Source: a virus
Strand: one strand, 5' to 3'
IMG/VR virus record: IMGVR_UViG_3300027779_000177
Span: 1-22,320 of that record
DNA: 22,320 bases
Both the position numbers and the translations under genes were made by a program. The notes below the pieces were generated by a model. That model was not told the origin of the DNA, made no database searches, and was given only the letters and a program-made list of their open reading frames with translations. Positions 1 through 7,701 of this stretch are shown here, piece after piece (position 1 is the first letter of the stretch; every line of letters starts with the position of its first letter).

Positions 1-218
1 CTGATAATTTTATAGGTATGTCCTCGGCAGCGTATGCTAATGCAGCTACAGCTTCTATTGTTCTTCCGGGGGGAGTTTCGTCTAACCAAACAGGTTTAAC
101 TACTAACTCAACATACTATGTTCAGACTGACGGTACTATTTCTACTACTGCTGGAACACCTAGCGTAGAAGCAGGTAGGGCGTTATCCGCAACATCAATT
201 TTATTAAAAGGTATTTAA
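1..218 (+). CDS. Tail-fibre-like protein, C-terminal part (5' end outside window)
   Basis: The open frame runs in from the left edge (first full codon at position 3) and ends at TAA 216-218, so only about 72 C-terminal residues are visible. They are rich in Ser, Thr, Ala and Gly with alternating beta-type stretches (for example STYYVQTDGT) and end in a short hydrophobic tail (SILLKGI). This composition is common at the C-terminal end of phage tail fibre or other virion surface proteins, and the downstream late genes fit. An ATG at 18 lies within the frame but has no obvious ribosome site and is probably internal. The exact family cannot be told from this fragment. Confidence 0.6.
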   Translation, partial: DNFIGMSSAAYANAATASIVLPGGVSSNQTGLTTNSTYYVQTDGTISTTAGTPSVEAGRALSATSILLKGI

Positions 219-219
219 G

Positions 220-465
220 ATGAAGACGATTATTGAGAACGGCACGAACATTAGCAAGTATATGTTTGCTAATTCAGTGGCTATTACTATGGGTGCAGAC
301 TCTATTACAACTCCTGATTTTATTATCGGAGACATGAATACAGGTAACTGTACGTTGGTTGACGGCGTAACATCCCCCTCTGGTTGGGCCGGATGCAAGC
401 ACACCTTTGATGGCATAACATGGGCTGCTAATCCAAACTGGGTTGAGCCAGAAGATCCTGAATAG
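220..465 (+). CDS. Small conserved-type phage protein, late region
   Basis: An 81-residue protein starts one base after the stop of the fibre gene, with AAGG eight bases upstream of the ATG. It is acidic, has no membrane segment, and contains WAGCKHTFDGITW followed by a Glu/Pro-rich tail (EPEDPE). Small proteins of this type often follow tail-fibre genes in podo- and siphophages. No function is known to me. The tight spacing suggests co-translation with the fibre, so a minor virion or fibre-accessory role is possible, but this is inference from position only. Confidence 0.7.
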   Translation: MKTIIENGTNISKYMFANSVAITMGADSITTPDFIIGDMNTGNCTLVDGVTSPSGWAGCKHTFDGITWAANPNWVEPEDPE

Positions 466-473
466 GCTATTAA

Positions 474-701
474 ATGTACTCCGTAGTCATTGCCATCATG
501 CTTGCGACAGGTTTGCCGCAGATGCCAGTGTTGATGACGAGTGTCAGCACAGCCAAAGCGTGTGTGTTGGAGCTAATCGAAGTGAGTAAATTACCTAACT
601 TTGAACGGGTTATTAATCCGTTTCTAGGTTATGCAGCAATTAAAGTTGAACCAAAAGCCACGACTATCGCGTTTTGTGTCAAGAACGTGGAAAGCATCTG
701 A
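474..701 (+). CDS. Small hypothetical protein with hydrophobic N-terminus
   Basis: A 75-residue protein begins eight bases after the previous stop. Its first 15 residues (MYSVVIAIMLATGLP) are hydrophobic and could be a signal peptide or anchor. The rest is a small mixed domain with two cysteines (near residues 30 and 68). The ribosome site is weak. Its TGA overlaps the ATG of the next gene (TGATG at 699-703), which supports a real translated gene in a coupled series. No family recognised. Confidence 0.5.
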   Translation: MYSVVIAIMLATGLPQMPVLMTSVSTAKACVLELIEVSKLPNFERVINPFLGYAAIKVEPKATTIAFCVKNVESI

Positions 702-877
702 TGTGGTCAAGCCCTGTTGCTCTTTATCCGGTTCACCTGGCGTCTACTCTCGCACCACTAGGACAGGCGCAGGTTATTGAGCCGCAAGTTTCAAAGCGTA
801 ATGAATATTTAGTAGTTCAGCTAATTAAAGGGCCGTATGAAATGCAACAGTATTCTCGGAGGCTTTGGATATGCTAG
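701..877 (+). CDS. Small hypothetical protein, translationally coupled
   Basis: I start this 58-residue frame at ATG 701, which overlaps the preceding TGA; a TTG at 674 would be longer but would sit inside the upstream gene. The protein is mildly hydrophobic near its N-terminus (ALYPVHLAST) and basic at the end (YSRRLWIC). It ends at TAG 875-877, overlapping the start of the next gene by seven bases. Its DNA also contains the palindromic site at 810-826, so this stretch may be partly regulatory. Coding status is uncertain. Confidence 0.4.
   Translation: MWSSPVALYPVHLASTLAPLGQAQVIEPQVSKRNEYLVVQLIKGPYEMQQYSRRLWIC
810..826. promoter_or_regulatory. Palindromic operator-like site 1
   Basis: The sequence TAGTAGTTCAGCTAATT matches the consensus TAGYAGYTSARCTRCTA at 15 of 17 positions; the right-hand edge is degraded. 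It lies 45 bases upstream of the ATG at 871, which opens the lysis cluster. See the finding on the dispersed palindrome. Confidence 0.55.
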
Positions 878-1302
878 CTGAATTAGCGATTGCTTCAGCT
901 AGCTTTAAAATAATAAAGCAATGTGTCTTAGACTCAGGCGACCTCTTAAACGCGGGTAAGGCCATCTCTGACTATTTTGGAGCAGAGCAGAAAATCGCCA
1001 AACAAGTAGAAAATGGCACTGGCGATATAATGGCTGCATTTCAGGCTAAAAAGGATCTTGCTAAAAAAGAGGAAGAATTACGCTGGCTTTTAAACAAGGA
1101 ATCGCTAATGGGCTACCATCAGTGGCTTGAATTTAAGGCTCAATATTACCGCGATCAAAAAGAAAATGAGAAAGCCGAGGCTAGGGCGAGACATAAAAGA
1201 CAACAAGCGATTGAAGAGAATCTAACAGTTGCCATAAAAGCGTTTGGTATTATTTTTATAATTATGGGCGCTGCTTTTGGCGTAGCTGTTTATTTAAAGT
1301 GA
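871..1302 (+). CDS. Coiled-coil phage protein with C-terminal membrane segment
   Basis: A 143-residue protein; start ATG 871 is chosen because GGAGG at 858-862 sits eight bases upstream, whereas TTG 865 would be only two bases away. The N-terminal part is helical (LAELAIASASFKIIKQ), the middle is a highly charged Lys/Glu helix probably forming a coiled coil (about residues 60-120), and a single membrane span lies near the C-terminus (AFGIIFIIMGAAFGVAVYL). Similar proteins occur beside holins in marine phages. The layout could suit an inner-membrane lysis accessory or spanin-like protein, or a virion protein; the sequence does not decide. Confidence 0.7.
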   Translation: MLAELAIASASFKIIKQCVLDSGDLLNAGKAISDYFGAEQKIAKQVENGTGDIMAAFQAKKDLAKKEEELRWLLNKESLMGYHQWLEFKAQYYRDQKENEKAEARARHKRQQAIEENLTVAIKAFGIIFIIMGAAFGVAVYLK

Positions 1303-1309
1303 GGTGTCT

Positions 1310-1765
1310 ATGAGCTTTCTAAGTTTTTTGAATCCAATAGCCAGTTTAGGTAGCACCTACCTAGAGGGAAAGAATCAGGTCGCCAAGGCCAAGTCAGCAG
1401 CAGCCATTGTGTCGCTTAAAGCGGAGGCTGATGTCAAAGTAGCTGGCGCAGCAGCAGCACATAAACTAGCCGAAAGCGGACAATCTCAGGACTACAACCT
1501 TGACTACATTGCCATGCAGCAAATGGATAAGAGTTATGTTGATGACATAATGATCGCTCTATTACTTGTTCCGATAGGTGCGTCCTTCGTAGGTTATCAG
1601 GAAGAAGTAACGGCAGGGTTTGAGTCATTCGCTTCTATGCCAGTTTGGTACCAACATTTAATTTTGGGCGTATATATTGTCAAATTTGGTATGCGCGGTC
1701 TCCTGACCAAGTTGGTATCAGGGAAACTGGGTGGTATAGGAGCTCTAGGGGCGCGAAAAAGCTAG
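1310..1765 (+). CDS. Putative holin (resembles three-helix GTA-type holins)
   Basis: A 151-residue protein begins at ATG 1310 with GAGGTG at 1301-1306. An Ala-rich, soluble N-terminal helix is followed by YVDDIMIALLLVPIGASFVGY and, after a short loop (VTAGFESFASMPVWYQ), a second hydrophobic stretch, LILGVYIVKFGMRG. The D-D-I...P-x-W-Y-Q pattern is typical of phage holins of the 3TM GTA type, which permeabilise the inner membrane to release endolysin. The position just before a small membrane protein and an endolysin supports a lysis role. Family assignment is from memory of the pattern, not from a search. Confidence 0.65.
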   Translation: MSFLSFLNPIASLGSTYLEGKNQVAKAKSAAAIVSLKAEADVKVAGAAAAHKLAESGQSQDYNLDYIAMQQMDKSYVDDIMIALLLVPIGASFVGYQEEVTAGFESFASMPVWYQHLILGVYIVKFGMRGLLTKLVSGKLGGIGALGARKS

Positions 1766-1778
1766 CTTTATTATAGAA

Positions 1779-1795
1779 TAGCAGTTCAGCTACTA
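1779..1795. promoter_or_regulatory. Palindromic operator-like site 2 (perfect match)
   Basis: TAGCAGTTCAGCTACTA matches all 17 positions of the consensus. It sits in the 65-base gap between the holin-like gene and the gene at 1831, 35 bases before that ATG. AT-rich sequence follows it (TTAATATACAT), so it could control a local promoter for the endolysin part of the lysis cluster. Confidence 0.65.
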
Positions 1796-1830
1796 AGCAT
1801 ATTAATATACATAGTATTTAGGGATTGATT

Positions 1831-2013
1831 ATGGATCACCGACCATTAACTGAAAGCGAGAAACAAGAAATCGCTGAGATGGCAGCAGACAGAGCGTATC
1901 AACGGTTCTACGCTGTGGTAGGGGAGAGCATCGTAAAAAAGATACTATGGGTCTTAGGTGCTGGCGCATTAGCAATATGGGTTTATTTTAATGGGGATGT
2001 GCCAAAGCCATGA
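1831..2013 (+). CDS. Small membrane protein, possible second holin or lysis accessory
   Basis: A 60-residue protein begins at ATG 1831 with AGGG about nine bases upstream; a TTG at 1825 is less likely. An acidic soluble N-terminus (LTESEKQEIAEMAADRAYQRF) leads to one membrane helix (ILWVLGAGALAIWVYF) near the C-terminus. Small single-span phage proteins with this layout commonly sit directly upstream of endolysins as holins or antiholins. The stop overlaps the endolysin start (ATGA at 2010-2013), which supports coupled expression. Topology and role are inferred. Confidence 0.65.
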   Translation: MDHRPLTESEKQEIAEMAADRAYQRFYAVVGESIVKKILWVLGAGALAIWVYFNGDVPKP

Positions 2014-2375
2014 ATTATTTCACACCTGAAGAATTACAGTGTCAGCACACAGGGGATCATGGGATTCAACCTGAATTCTTAGCCAAACTTAATGCGATTC
2101 GACATGAGTGTGGATTCCCATTCACGATTACTTCAGGTTATCGCGCACCTAAACATCCCATTGAAGCGAGAAAAACAACTCCTGGTGCACACGCTACAGG
2201 GCGGGCTGTGGATATTGGTGTTCGAGGCAATCGAGCACTACAAATAATAGAAGTGGCTCTTAAACACGGTATTACAGGTGTCGGTGTTAACCAAAAAGGT
2301 GGGGCGCGATTTATACACCTTGATGATTTAGAGCCTACAGGACACTTCCCTAGACCTACTATCTGGAGTTACTAA
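2010..2375 (+). CDS. Endolysin, M15-family peptidase (peptidoglycan hydrolase)
   Basis: A 121-residue protein with the zinc-peptidase signature of the M15 family. TSGYRAP (residues 41-47) is followed by HATGRAVDIG with His61 and Asp68 as zinc ligands, and FIHLDD with His103 as the third ligand. Enzymes of this family cut peptide bonds in the peptidoglycan stem or cross-bridge. The size is normal for the single-domain phage form, and there is no signal peptide, so release would depend on the holin. The start overlaps the preceding stop by four bases, and its own TAA overlaps the next ATG. Confidence 0.88.
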   Translation: MNYFTPEELQCQHTGDHGIQPEFLAKLNAIRHECGFPFTITSGYRAPKHPIEARKTTPGAHATGRAVDIGVRGNRALQIIEVALKHGITGVGVNQKGGARFIHLDDLEPTGHFPRPTIWSY

Positions 2376-4000
2376 TGCCAGGCTTTATTCTTGCAGACTT
2401 TGGCGGTATGTCCACTGCACTGTCACCTAAAATACTAAAAGCGAACATCGCTACTTACGCAAAGAATTGTGAGGTAGGGGATGGTCGCCTAAAACCACTC
2501 AAAACTACGGCTGCAGTATCACCTAACCCATTAACAACATCTCCACAAAGCATATATCAATACACTACTGATAAATGGTTCGAGTTTGGTATGGACGTAG
2601 ATGTTGCGCGTGTACCTAATGCGTTTGATGTAACCAATAAGGTAGTCTATACAGGAGATACTTATCCCCGAATTACACGAAATGATATTGCTATTGGCGC
2701 TAGCCCTATGCCTCTGGCTTCATACCGATTAGGGCTCCCTGCACCCACAGTTGCTCCTTCATTATCGGTGGGAGGCACTCCAGTTGTAGATTCACTAGAC
2801 GATTACCGCACTTACCTCTATACATGGGTGGATGCTTGGGGTGAAGAATCCACTATTAGCCCGTTATCTACGACTGTTAATGTCCGTGACGGTCAGAATG
2901 TGACTATTACGCTGCCAACAGCCATTACAGGTAACTATAATTTCGCGGCAGGTTCTTTTAAGCGCGTTTATCGTAGTAATTCAGGTACGGCAGCAACAGC
3001 TTTTCAGTTTGTTGCGGATGTATCTATTGGATCAGTGACTTTAGTGGATAATCTTACAGATGCAGGTTTAGGTGAGGTGATCCCTACAGTGACTTGGGTA
3101 CGTCCTCCTGATGATGACGCTGCTGACTTTCCAACGGGGCAGATGCTTGGGGCGACTGCATTACCAAGTGGTTCTATTGTAGGGTTTTCAGGCAAGTCCC
3201 TGGTGTATTCAGAAGTGTACATCCCTTACGCATTCCCGTTAGGTTATCGTTATTCTATTAAAGACGATATTGTAGGCATCTCCCCCAATTCCCAAGGTTT
3301 AGTTATTGCTACGACAGGTAAGCCTCATCTTGCTGTAGGTCACGATCCTGCCAGCGTGTCTATTATTGAGTTAGATGAATTCCAATCCTGTGTAAGTAAG
3401 CGTTCTGTAGTGGACATGGGTGAGTCAACTATTTATGCAAGTCCTGATGGGTTAGTGCTCGTATCAGGTAACCAAGTCCAAGTAGTTACTAAAGCTATTT
3501 TTACTCGCGAACAGTGGCAAGCGATCAACCCTTCTCAGATTCACGCGTATCGTTACGAAGGTAAGTATGTCGGCTTTACTGATACACAAGGTTTTGTGTT
3601 TGACCCTGAAAGCACTGAACAAGCATGGGTGTTTACAGACGTAAACGCGGCGTGCGGGTTTTATTCATCCATAGAGGATGCCCTATATATAGGGGATGGT
3701 AGTTCACTTAAAAAATGGGCCACGGGAACAGAGCTTAATTACACATGGAAGTCGAAGACTTTTGAATCACCATCACCTGTGAATCTTGCAGCGTTGAAAG
3801 TCTCATGCGCAGGTACCGTGACGGTTAAAGTCTATGGGGATGATGTCCTCCGAGCAACTGTTGTGTGTACAGACGATACATTTAGCCAACTACCCGCTGG
3901 GTATATTGCAGATGAATGGCGTATCGAGCTAGAAGGTTCAGCTCATGTGGATTATGTAAAAATAGCTACATCAGTACAGGAGCTTGCCGCCCTTGTCTAA
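2375..4000 (+). CDS. Virion-associated protein, uncharacterised (beta-rich, 541 aa)
   Basis: The N-terminus reads FGGMSTALSPKILKANIATYAKNCEVGDGRLKPL in two parts, a start shared by a group of phage structural proteins found beside tail fibres and sometimes called tail or stabilisation proteins. Around residues 145-205 a fibronectin-like strand pattern appears (YLYTWVDAWGEES, then FKRVYRSNSG). The C-terminal part is beta-rich with repeated aromatic strands, compatible with a propeller or sandwich fold. No catalytic motif is visible. TAATG coupling with the endolysin and overlap with the next fibre gene place it in one late operon. Its exact virion position is not known. Confidence 0.75.
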   Translation: MPGFILADFGGMSTALSPKILKANIATYAKNCEVGDGRLKPLKTTAAVSPNPLTTSPQSIYQYTTDKWFEFGMDVDVARVPNAFDVTNKVVYTGDTYPRITRNDIAIGASPMPLASYRLGLPAPTVAPSLSVGGTPVVDSLDDYRTYLYTWVDAWGEESTISPLSTTVNVRDGQNVTITLPTAITGNYNFAAGSFKRVYRSNSGTAATAFQFVADVSIGSVTLVDNLTDAGLGEVIPTVTWVRPPDDDAADFPTGQMLGATALPSGSIVGFSGKSLVYSEVYIPYAFPLGYRYSIKDDIVGISPNSQGLVIATTGKPHLAVGHDPASVSIIELDEFQSCVSKRSVVDMGESTIYASPDGLVLVSGNQVQVVTKAIFTREQWQAINPSQIHAYRYEGKYVGFTDTQGFVFDPESTEQAWVFTDVNAACGFYSSIEDALYIGDGSSLKKWATGTELNYTWKSKTFESPSPVNLAALKVSCAGTVTVKVYGDDVLRATVVCTDDTFSQLPAGYIADEWRIELEGSAHVDYVKIATSVQELAALV

Positions 4001-5555
4001 AGAGACAAAGCTACCTGCTATCCCGAATAGCACTGACCCTGCTGTCAAAGCGCTTAAAGAAGCCACGGAAGTACGCCTTGGTCGAAGAGGTGATCCACTT
4101 GATCGAGGGTTAACAGTCCGTGATCTCTATGAGAATGGGGTTATTACTGTATCGGGCTTGCCCGAAGTACCTATTGTCGGAGGTGGAACTGGGGGCTTAC
4201 CTATTAGTCCTCGGCCTATTATTGGCGATACGAGTCAACCGCCAGCGCCAACAAGTCTTGTCACTGCAGGCGGTTTTACGGGAATTATAGTCAGTTGGTC
4301 TAAACCACAACGTAAGGATTTAACAGCTAATGTATATCGCAATACTGTAGATAATATATCCACAGCAGTTCTCATAGGCATAGCAGCAGGCGAGATATTT
4401 TCAGACTCAGTATCTCATGGAAGTACTTATTATTACTGGGTTCGTTTCGTGTCAGCCGCAGAAGTGACAGGGCCGTTTAATGCAACCGCAGGGACAATTG
4501 CTGTCACCTCAACTATTAATGATGCTATTCCTGACGCAACGATTAACGTAGCCAAGATTGCAAATTTGGTAGTCGATATGGCTAATGTCACGGGCACACT
4601 GACTGCAGCACAGTTCGCGGCAATTACCATTGCAGCGGAAGACATTGTATCAGGCTACTTGAGCGCAGACCGAATTGATACTTCCTTACTAAACGTAGCC
4701 AATATGTTTTTGAGTGGCACTTTAAACGTTAATAACACAAACGGCGCTATTGCTTGGGGTAAGACCAGTGGTGATGATTTTAACAATACAGGTCTGTTCT
4801 TTGGTAGGACGGGTGGGCAATTACGTTTCAACATGGGTTCTTCAACGAGCTATATATATTTTGACGGCACTACTGTCCAAATGGTGGGCACCCAATCTGT
4901 TGCAGTAGCTCCAGCAGCAACAACGCAGTATGTGAATGTAGGCACTTACATTAGACCCTTGATTGGTGCTGACGTAAATAGAACGATTAACATAAAAATA
5001 TTAGGCGGTGGTGGCGGTGGTGGCGGTGGCGCTGGCGTTGGCGGTGGTGGCGCTGGCGCGGCGGGCGGATCAACCACAGTGAGAGTGAAGAGGTCCAATG
5101 GTACTACACGGCACACTTATACCGTTGGTGGAGGTCAAGGTGGGCCAGTGGGTGATTGGAACGGAATTTACAATACTAGCCCTTACAACACTTATGCATC
5201 TCATCCCGCCCCCTACAATAATGCAAATGATTATGGTGGTAGAGGGCAGTCAGTTAGTCAAGGTGGAATCTTCAATGGATCAGGGGGTGGAGGCTACAGT
5301 AATAGAGACGGTACTAACGCAAGCGGAAATGGTGCAGGCGGCGGGGGCTTCGGAGATTGGTATGACAACATTTGCGCCTCACCTGGCATTGCAGGGGCCT
5401 ACGCAGTTTATAACGTAGGAGTCAGTGCGACAACGGATTACATTGAAATCACTGTGGGCGGTGGAGGCGGTGGAAGCTATGTGAATTACGGGCAAGGCGA
5501 CTATAAAGGCAGTGGTAGCGGTGTATCAGGTGCGGCGCAAATAAACTTATCTTAG
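3993..5555 (+). CDS. Tail fibre/adhesin with fibronectin-III-like and polyglycine regions
   Basis: I place the start at TTG 3993, with AGGAG at 3978-3982 ten bases upstream; TTG 3984 is one base from that site and too close. The gene overlaps its predecessor by eight bases and encodes 520 residues. A fibronectin-III-like domain (PAPTSLVTAGGFTGIIVSW...YYYWVRFVSA) covers about residues 85-165. It is followed by a stalk with AAEDIVSGYLSADRIDTSLLNV, a pattern seen in J-like tail-tip proteins. The last 200 residues are extremely Gly-rich, including a run of at least nine glycines, with Tyr/Asn/Ser-containing loops. A receptor-binding role is likely but inferred. Confidence 0.8.
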   Translation: MSKETKLPAIPNSTDPAVKALKEATEVRLGRRGDPLDRGLTVRDLYENGVITVSGLPEVPIVGGGTGGLPISPRPIIGDTSQPPAPTSLVTAGGFTGIIVSWSKPQRKDLTANVYRNTVDNISTAVLIGIAAGEIFSDSVSHGSTYYYWVRFVSAAEVTGPFNATAGTIAVTSTINDAIPDATINVAKIANLVVDMANVTGTLTAAQFAAITIAAEDIVSGYLSADRIDTSLLNVANMFLSGTLNVNNTNGAIAWGKTSGDDFNNTGLFFGRTGGQLRFNMGSSTSYIYFDGTTVQMVGTQSVAVAPAATTQYVNVGTYIRPLIGADVNRTINIKILGGGGGGGGGAGVGGGGAGAAGGSTTVRVKRSNGTTRHTYTVGGGQGGPVGDWNGIYNTSPYNTYASHPAPYNNANDYGGRGQSVSQGGIFNGSGGGGYSNRDGTNASGNGAGGGGFGDWYDNICASPGIAGAYAVYNVGVSATTDYIEITVGGGGGGSYVNYGQGDYKGSGSGVSGAAQINLS

Positions 5556-5562
5556 GGCAATT

Positions 5563-5925
5563 ATGTACACAATTATTGATGAAACCACACGACTTGTCAC
5601 TCATTTGTCTGTAACGGCGGAAGAAAGAGATGCGATGGAGAATTACTTATTTGTGCCAGCAGATGAAGTTGAGTGTTCTGTTGGGCAAAAGCTAGACAGT
5701 AACACTGGTTTATTTTCTGACTACGTGATGACACTTGATGAGTTTAAAGAAAAACACGCCCGTATTTTTAGCGAGTCTGACATCGTTATATTACGTCACC
5801 TTGAAGGTTCTGAAACACTTACGTCTACAGTATTAGATGAGTGGAAAGCGTATCGCACTGAGTTACGCGCGCGGTTCCATAGCTACACGTTTACGGCTAA
5901 TTATCAATGGCCTACTAAACCATAA
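5563..5925 (+). CDS. Tail fibre assembly chaperone-like protein
   Basis: A 120-residue acidic protein starts seven bases after the fibre stop with AGGG five bases before ATG. It ends with a helical segment, LDEWKAYRTELRARF, followed by WPTKP. A C-terminal W-x-x-Y-R-x-x-L-R pattern is common in small proteins encoded immediately after fibre genes that help fold or trimerise the fibre (Tfa-like). The N-terminal half is a small beta/alpha domain with no recognisable motif. The assignment rests on the C-terminal pattern and the position after the fibre. Confidence 0.6.
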   Translation: MYTIIDETTRLVTHLSVTAEERDAMENYLFVPADEVECSVGQKLDSNTGLFSDYVMTLDEFKEKHARIFSESDIVILRHLEGSETLTSTVLDEWKAYRTELRARFHSYTFTANYQWPTKP

Positions 5926-5951
5926 ATGCTAACTCTATAAAAAGGCTAAAC

Positions 5952-7121
5952 ATGAATTACAGCGAATACTTACCTTATGCACGCCCTCACGAACGAGAAA
6001 AGATAGAGGCTATTACAGCAGCTGGTTCAATTAACCAGGCATGTCTTGATCTAGGGCAAGATCAACGGCAAGTGCGTCGTGCGTTAAAGCACATGAAGGA
6101 ACGCATAGCGAGAGAAGAAGGCTTCGCACCTGACGCTGGATTAAATCAGCCAACGGCTCCAAGTGAGATTCTAAAAGGGCGCTCATTCTTGAAGAAGGAT
6201 GATGATGGTACGCTCACATGGTACAAAACAGCCTTTAAAGAATCTGAAAATTTAGACATACTTCAAGACTTATTAGGTAAGGCTGCAGAGAAAATGCAGA
6301 CCATACCGCTTATCAAGCCGCCAGCCGCAACACCCAATGAAGAACTATGCACTGTGTACACACTCACGGATTTTCATTTAGGTATGTTGGCGTGGGAAGG
6401 TGAGGGTGGTGAACGATGGGATTTACCGACAGCGAAGTCAGTGATGATAAACGCATTCCAAGATTTGATTTCACAGAGTCCGCCATCTGAGTTCGCTATC
6501 TTTAACCAGTTAGGAGATTTTTTGCATTTTGACGGGCTGGACGCGGTAACGCCACAAAGTAAACATGTATTGGATGCGTCGGGTCGTTATGCCGAATGTA
6601 TTGAATTGGCTATTGAAGTGATTTGCGAAGTGACAGGGTTGCTGCTACAAAAGCACCGTACAGTTAAGTTGCTTATGTGCGAGGGCAACCATGATGAATC
6701 GGGTTCGATTTGGTTGCGTATTGCCATGAATAAGATTTTTGCAGACAATCCTCGCGTCGAGGTGAACATCGAGGCGCTGCCCTTTTATGCAGAACAGCAT
6801 GGTGACATTCTGTTAGGATTCCATCACGGACACAAAGTAGCGAACAAACGCTTACCGATGTTGTTTGCGAGTGAGCCTAAGTTTAGAAAGATGTGGGGCC
6901 AAGCTGAGTACACGTATATACACACCGGACACTATCATCATCAGGAGCAAGAAATTGCAGAAGGCGGTGGCGCGATTGTAGAAAGGCATCCTACTTTGTC
7001 AGCACGGGATGCGTATTCGGCAAGGGGTGGATACGTGAGTTGGCGATGTGCCAGGGCGGTGACTTATCATAAGAAAGATGGTGAGCTAAGTCGGACAACG
7101 GCGAAGCCCAGATTGCATTAA
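5952..7121 (+). CDS. Calcineurin-like metallophosphatase with N-terminal HTH-like segment
   Basis: The 389-residue protein has an N-terminal helix-turn-helix-like stretch (about residues 12-52: REKIEAITAAGSINQACLDL, then RQVRRALKHM). After a linker comes a metallophosphatase core: TDFHLG (Asp140, His142), LGDFLHFD (Gly188-Asp189, His192), GNHDE (245-249), HHGH (291-294) and GHYHH (326-330). These are the dinuclear metal ligands expected of calcineurin-like phosphoesterases, so it should hydrolyse a phosphoester; the substrate is unknown. Homologous enzymes occur in phages next to tail or packaging genes. It is the last gene of the late operon and ends four bases inside the opposing gene. Confidence 0.85.
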   Translation: MNYSEYLPYARPHEREKIEAITAAGSINQACLDLGQDQRQVRRALKHMKERIAREEGFAPDAGLNQPTAPSEILKGRSFLKKDDDGTLTWYKTAFKESENLDILQDLLGKAAEKMQTIPLIKPPAATPNEELCTVYTLTDFHLGMLAWEGEGGERWDLPTAKSVMINAFQDLISQSPPSEFAIFNQLGDFLHFDGLDAVTPQSKHVLDASGRYAECIELAIEVICEVTGLLLQKHRTVKLLMCEGNHDESGSIWLRIAMNKIFADNPRVEVNIEALPFYAEQHGDILLGFHHGHKVANKRLPMLFASEPKFRKMWGQAEYTYIHTGHYHHQEQEIAEGGGAIVERHPTLSARDAYSARGGYVSWRCARAVTYHKKDGELSRTTAKPRLH

Positions 7122-7477
7122 AGTGGATCCCCATATTCATCCACTTCTCTATCATCTCCAAAGAATCCCTGATCAGGACAGCTAGCTGACTCACTGTAAT
7201 CATCGTAACTCTTAGAGGGTGAATGACATCGAGAGTGTAGCAGCTTTATCTTGAACGGCCGATCTTTGGGGTCAGCATAGATTCCTTTTGTTCGATCACC
7301 ATCCCCAAGCATCTCGTAAACATCAGCACCATCGAACACTCCATGGCCGTCATAGGCAGGGTCATGATAGTTTTTGTCTGGTGTAACGAGTACACAGTCA
7401 GACTTTTCTGGCTGGTGACTCCACTTGTTCATTACCGACTCGTTACATTCGGCGCATTGCCATGAAAAGAATCCCAT
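7118..7477 (-). CDS. Small Cys-containing phage protein (MGFFSW type)
   Basis: A 119-residue acidic protein on the leftward strand; GGAG lies eight bases before the ATG. It begins MGFFSWQCAEC, an N-terminal pattern shared by many small phage proteins of unknown function, with a CxxC pair (Cys8, Cys11) and other cysteines near residues 28, 83 and 98 that could bind zinc. A middle VFDGADVYEML motif is also typical of that group. The C-terminus is strongly Asp/Glu-rich. It is the last leftward gene, beyond attP, so after integration it would lie at the opposite prophage end from the integrase. Function unknown. Confidence 0.7.
   Translation of the reverse strand: MGFFSWQCAECNESVMNKWSHQPEKSDCVLVTPDKNYHDPAYDGHGVFDGADVYEMLGDGDRTKGIYADPKDRPFKIKLLHSRCHSPSKSYDDYSESASCPDQGFFGDDREVDEYGDPL
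7121..7146 (+). terminator. Candidate late-operon terminator hairpin
   Basis: Immediately at the stop of the metallophosphatase there is an 8-bp perfect stem, AAGTGGAT and ATCCACTT, with a 10-base loop, followed by TCTCTATC. The position between convergent genes suits a terminator for rightward late transcription. The downstream T-tract is poor, and the hairpin lies inside the opposing gene, so this is tentative. Confidence 0.35.
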
Positions 7478-7550
7478 AATTATTACTCCGTATTAGTTAA
7501 ACATAGCTTACTTTTTTTTGTACACGAAACCTACACATTTTTGCATTAAA

Positions 7551-7573
7551 AAAGTGACCGCAAAAGTGACCGC
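7551..7573. repeat. Left-arm direct repeats near attP (candidate integrase arm sites)
   Basis: Two copies of AAAGTGACCGC, at 7551-7561 and 7563-7573, lie 12 bases apart. The core AAGTGACC reappears in the same orientation twice on the other side of the attachment core. Same-orientation, helically spaced short repeats flanking a core are what arm-type binding sites of tyrosine integrases look like. Confidence 0.6.
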
Positions 7574-7605
7574 TTTGGCAGGAAAGGACGGTAATTAGGG
7601 GTCAT

Positions 7606-7622
7606 TAGTAGTTTAGCTGCTA
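7606..7622. promoter_or_regulatory. Palindromic operator-like site 3, inside attP region
   Basis: TAGTAGTTTAGCTGCTA matches 16 of 17 consensus positions; only the central base differs. It lies between the left arm repeats and the tRNA-like core. It could mark a regulator site that influences integration, or a promoter near the attachment region. Confidence 0.55.
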
Positions 7623-7679
7623 TGAATATTTACTTGTAAATCAATTACTTAGTGGCATAAGTAGGGTGTATATAATAGA

Positions 7680-7701
7680 TCGAGTCTCTCCGTCCGCACC
7701 A
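7680..7701 (+). other. Candidate attP core: tRNA 3' end (tRNA-Leu-like)
   Basis: TCGAGT CTCTC CGTCCGC A CCA reads as the 3' end of a tRNA gene: the last six bases of a T-loop, the 3' side of the T-stem, a seven-base acceptor strand, discriminator A and CCA. The 5' half of a tRNA is absent upstream, so this is not a full tRNA gene. The acceptor strand would pair with GCGGACG, which resembles the start of many gammaproteobacterial tRNA-Leu genes. A weak hairpin (CCCTT/AAGGG, 7707-7724) followed by ATTTTATTT could restore the tRNA terminator after integration. An integrase gene follows at 7776. Confidence 0.7.

Noticed and set aside
3004-3222. 72-codon minus-strand open frame in the virion protein gene
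   Set aside because: It lies wholly inside a strong late gene on the other strand and lacks a ribosome site and any domain.
5005-5067. GGTGGC-rich repeat tract as a DNA repeat element
   Set aside because: It is simply codon repetition for polyglycine within a continuous coding frame.
5098-5418. 106-codon + strand open frame inside the fibre gene
   Set aside because: It is the alternative frame of a Gly-rich coding region with biased GGN codons, and it has no ribosome site.
7600-7701. Complete tRNA gene near the integrase
   Set aside because: Only the 3' T-arm/acceptor part is present. No D-arm or anticodon arm can be folded upstream, so it is an attachment core rather than a gene.
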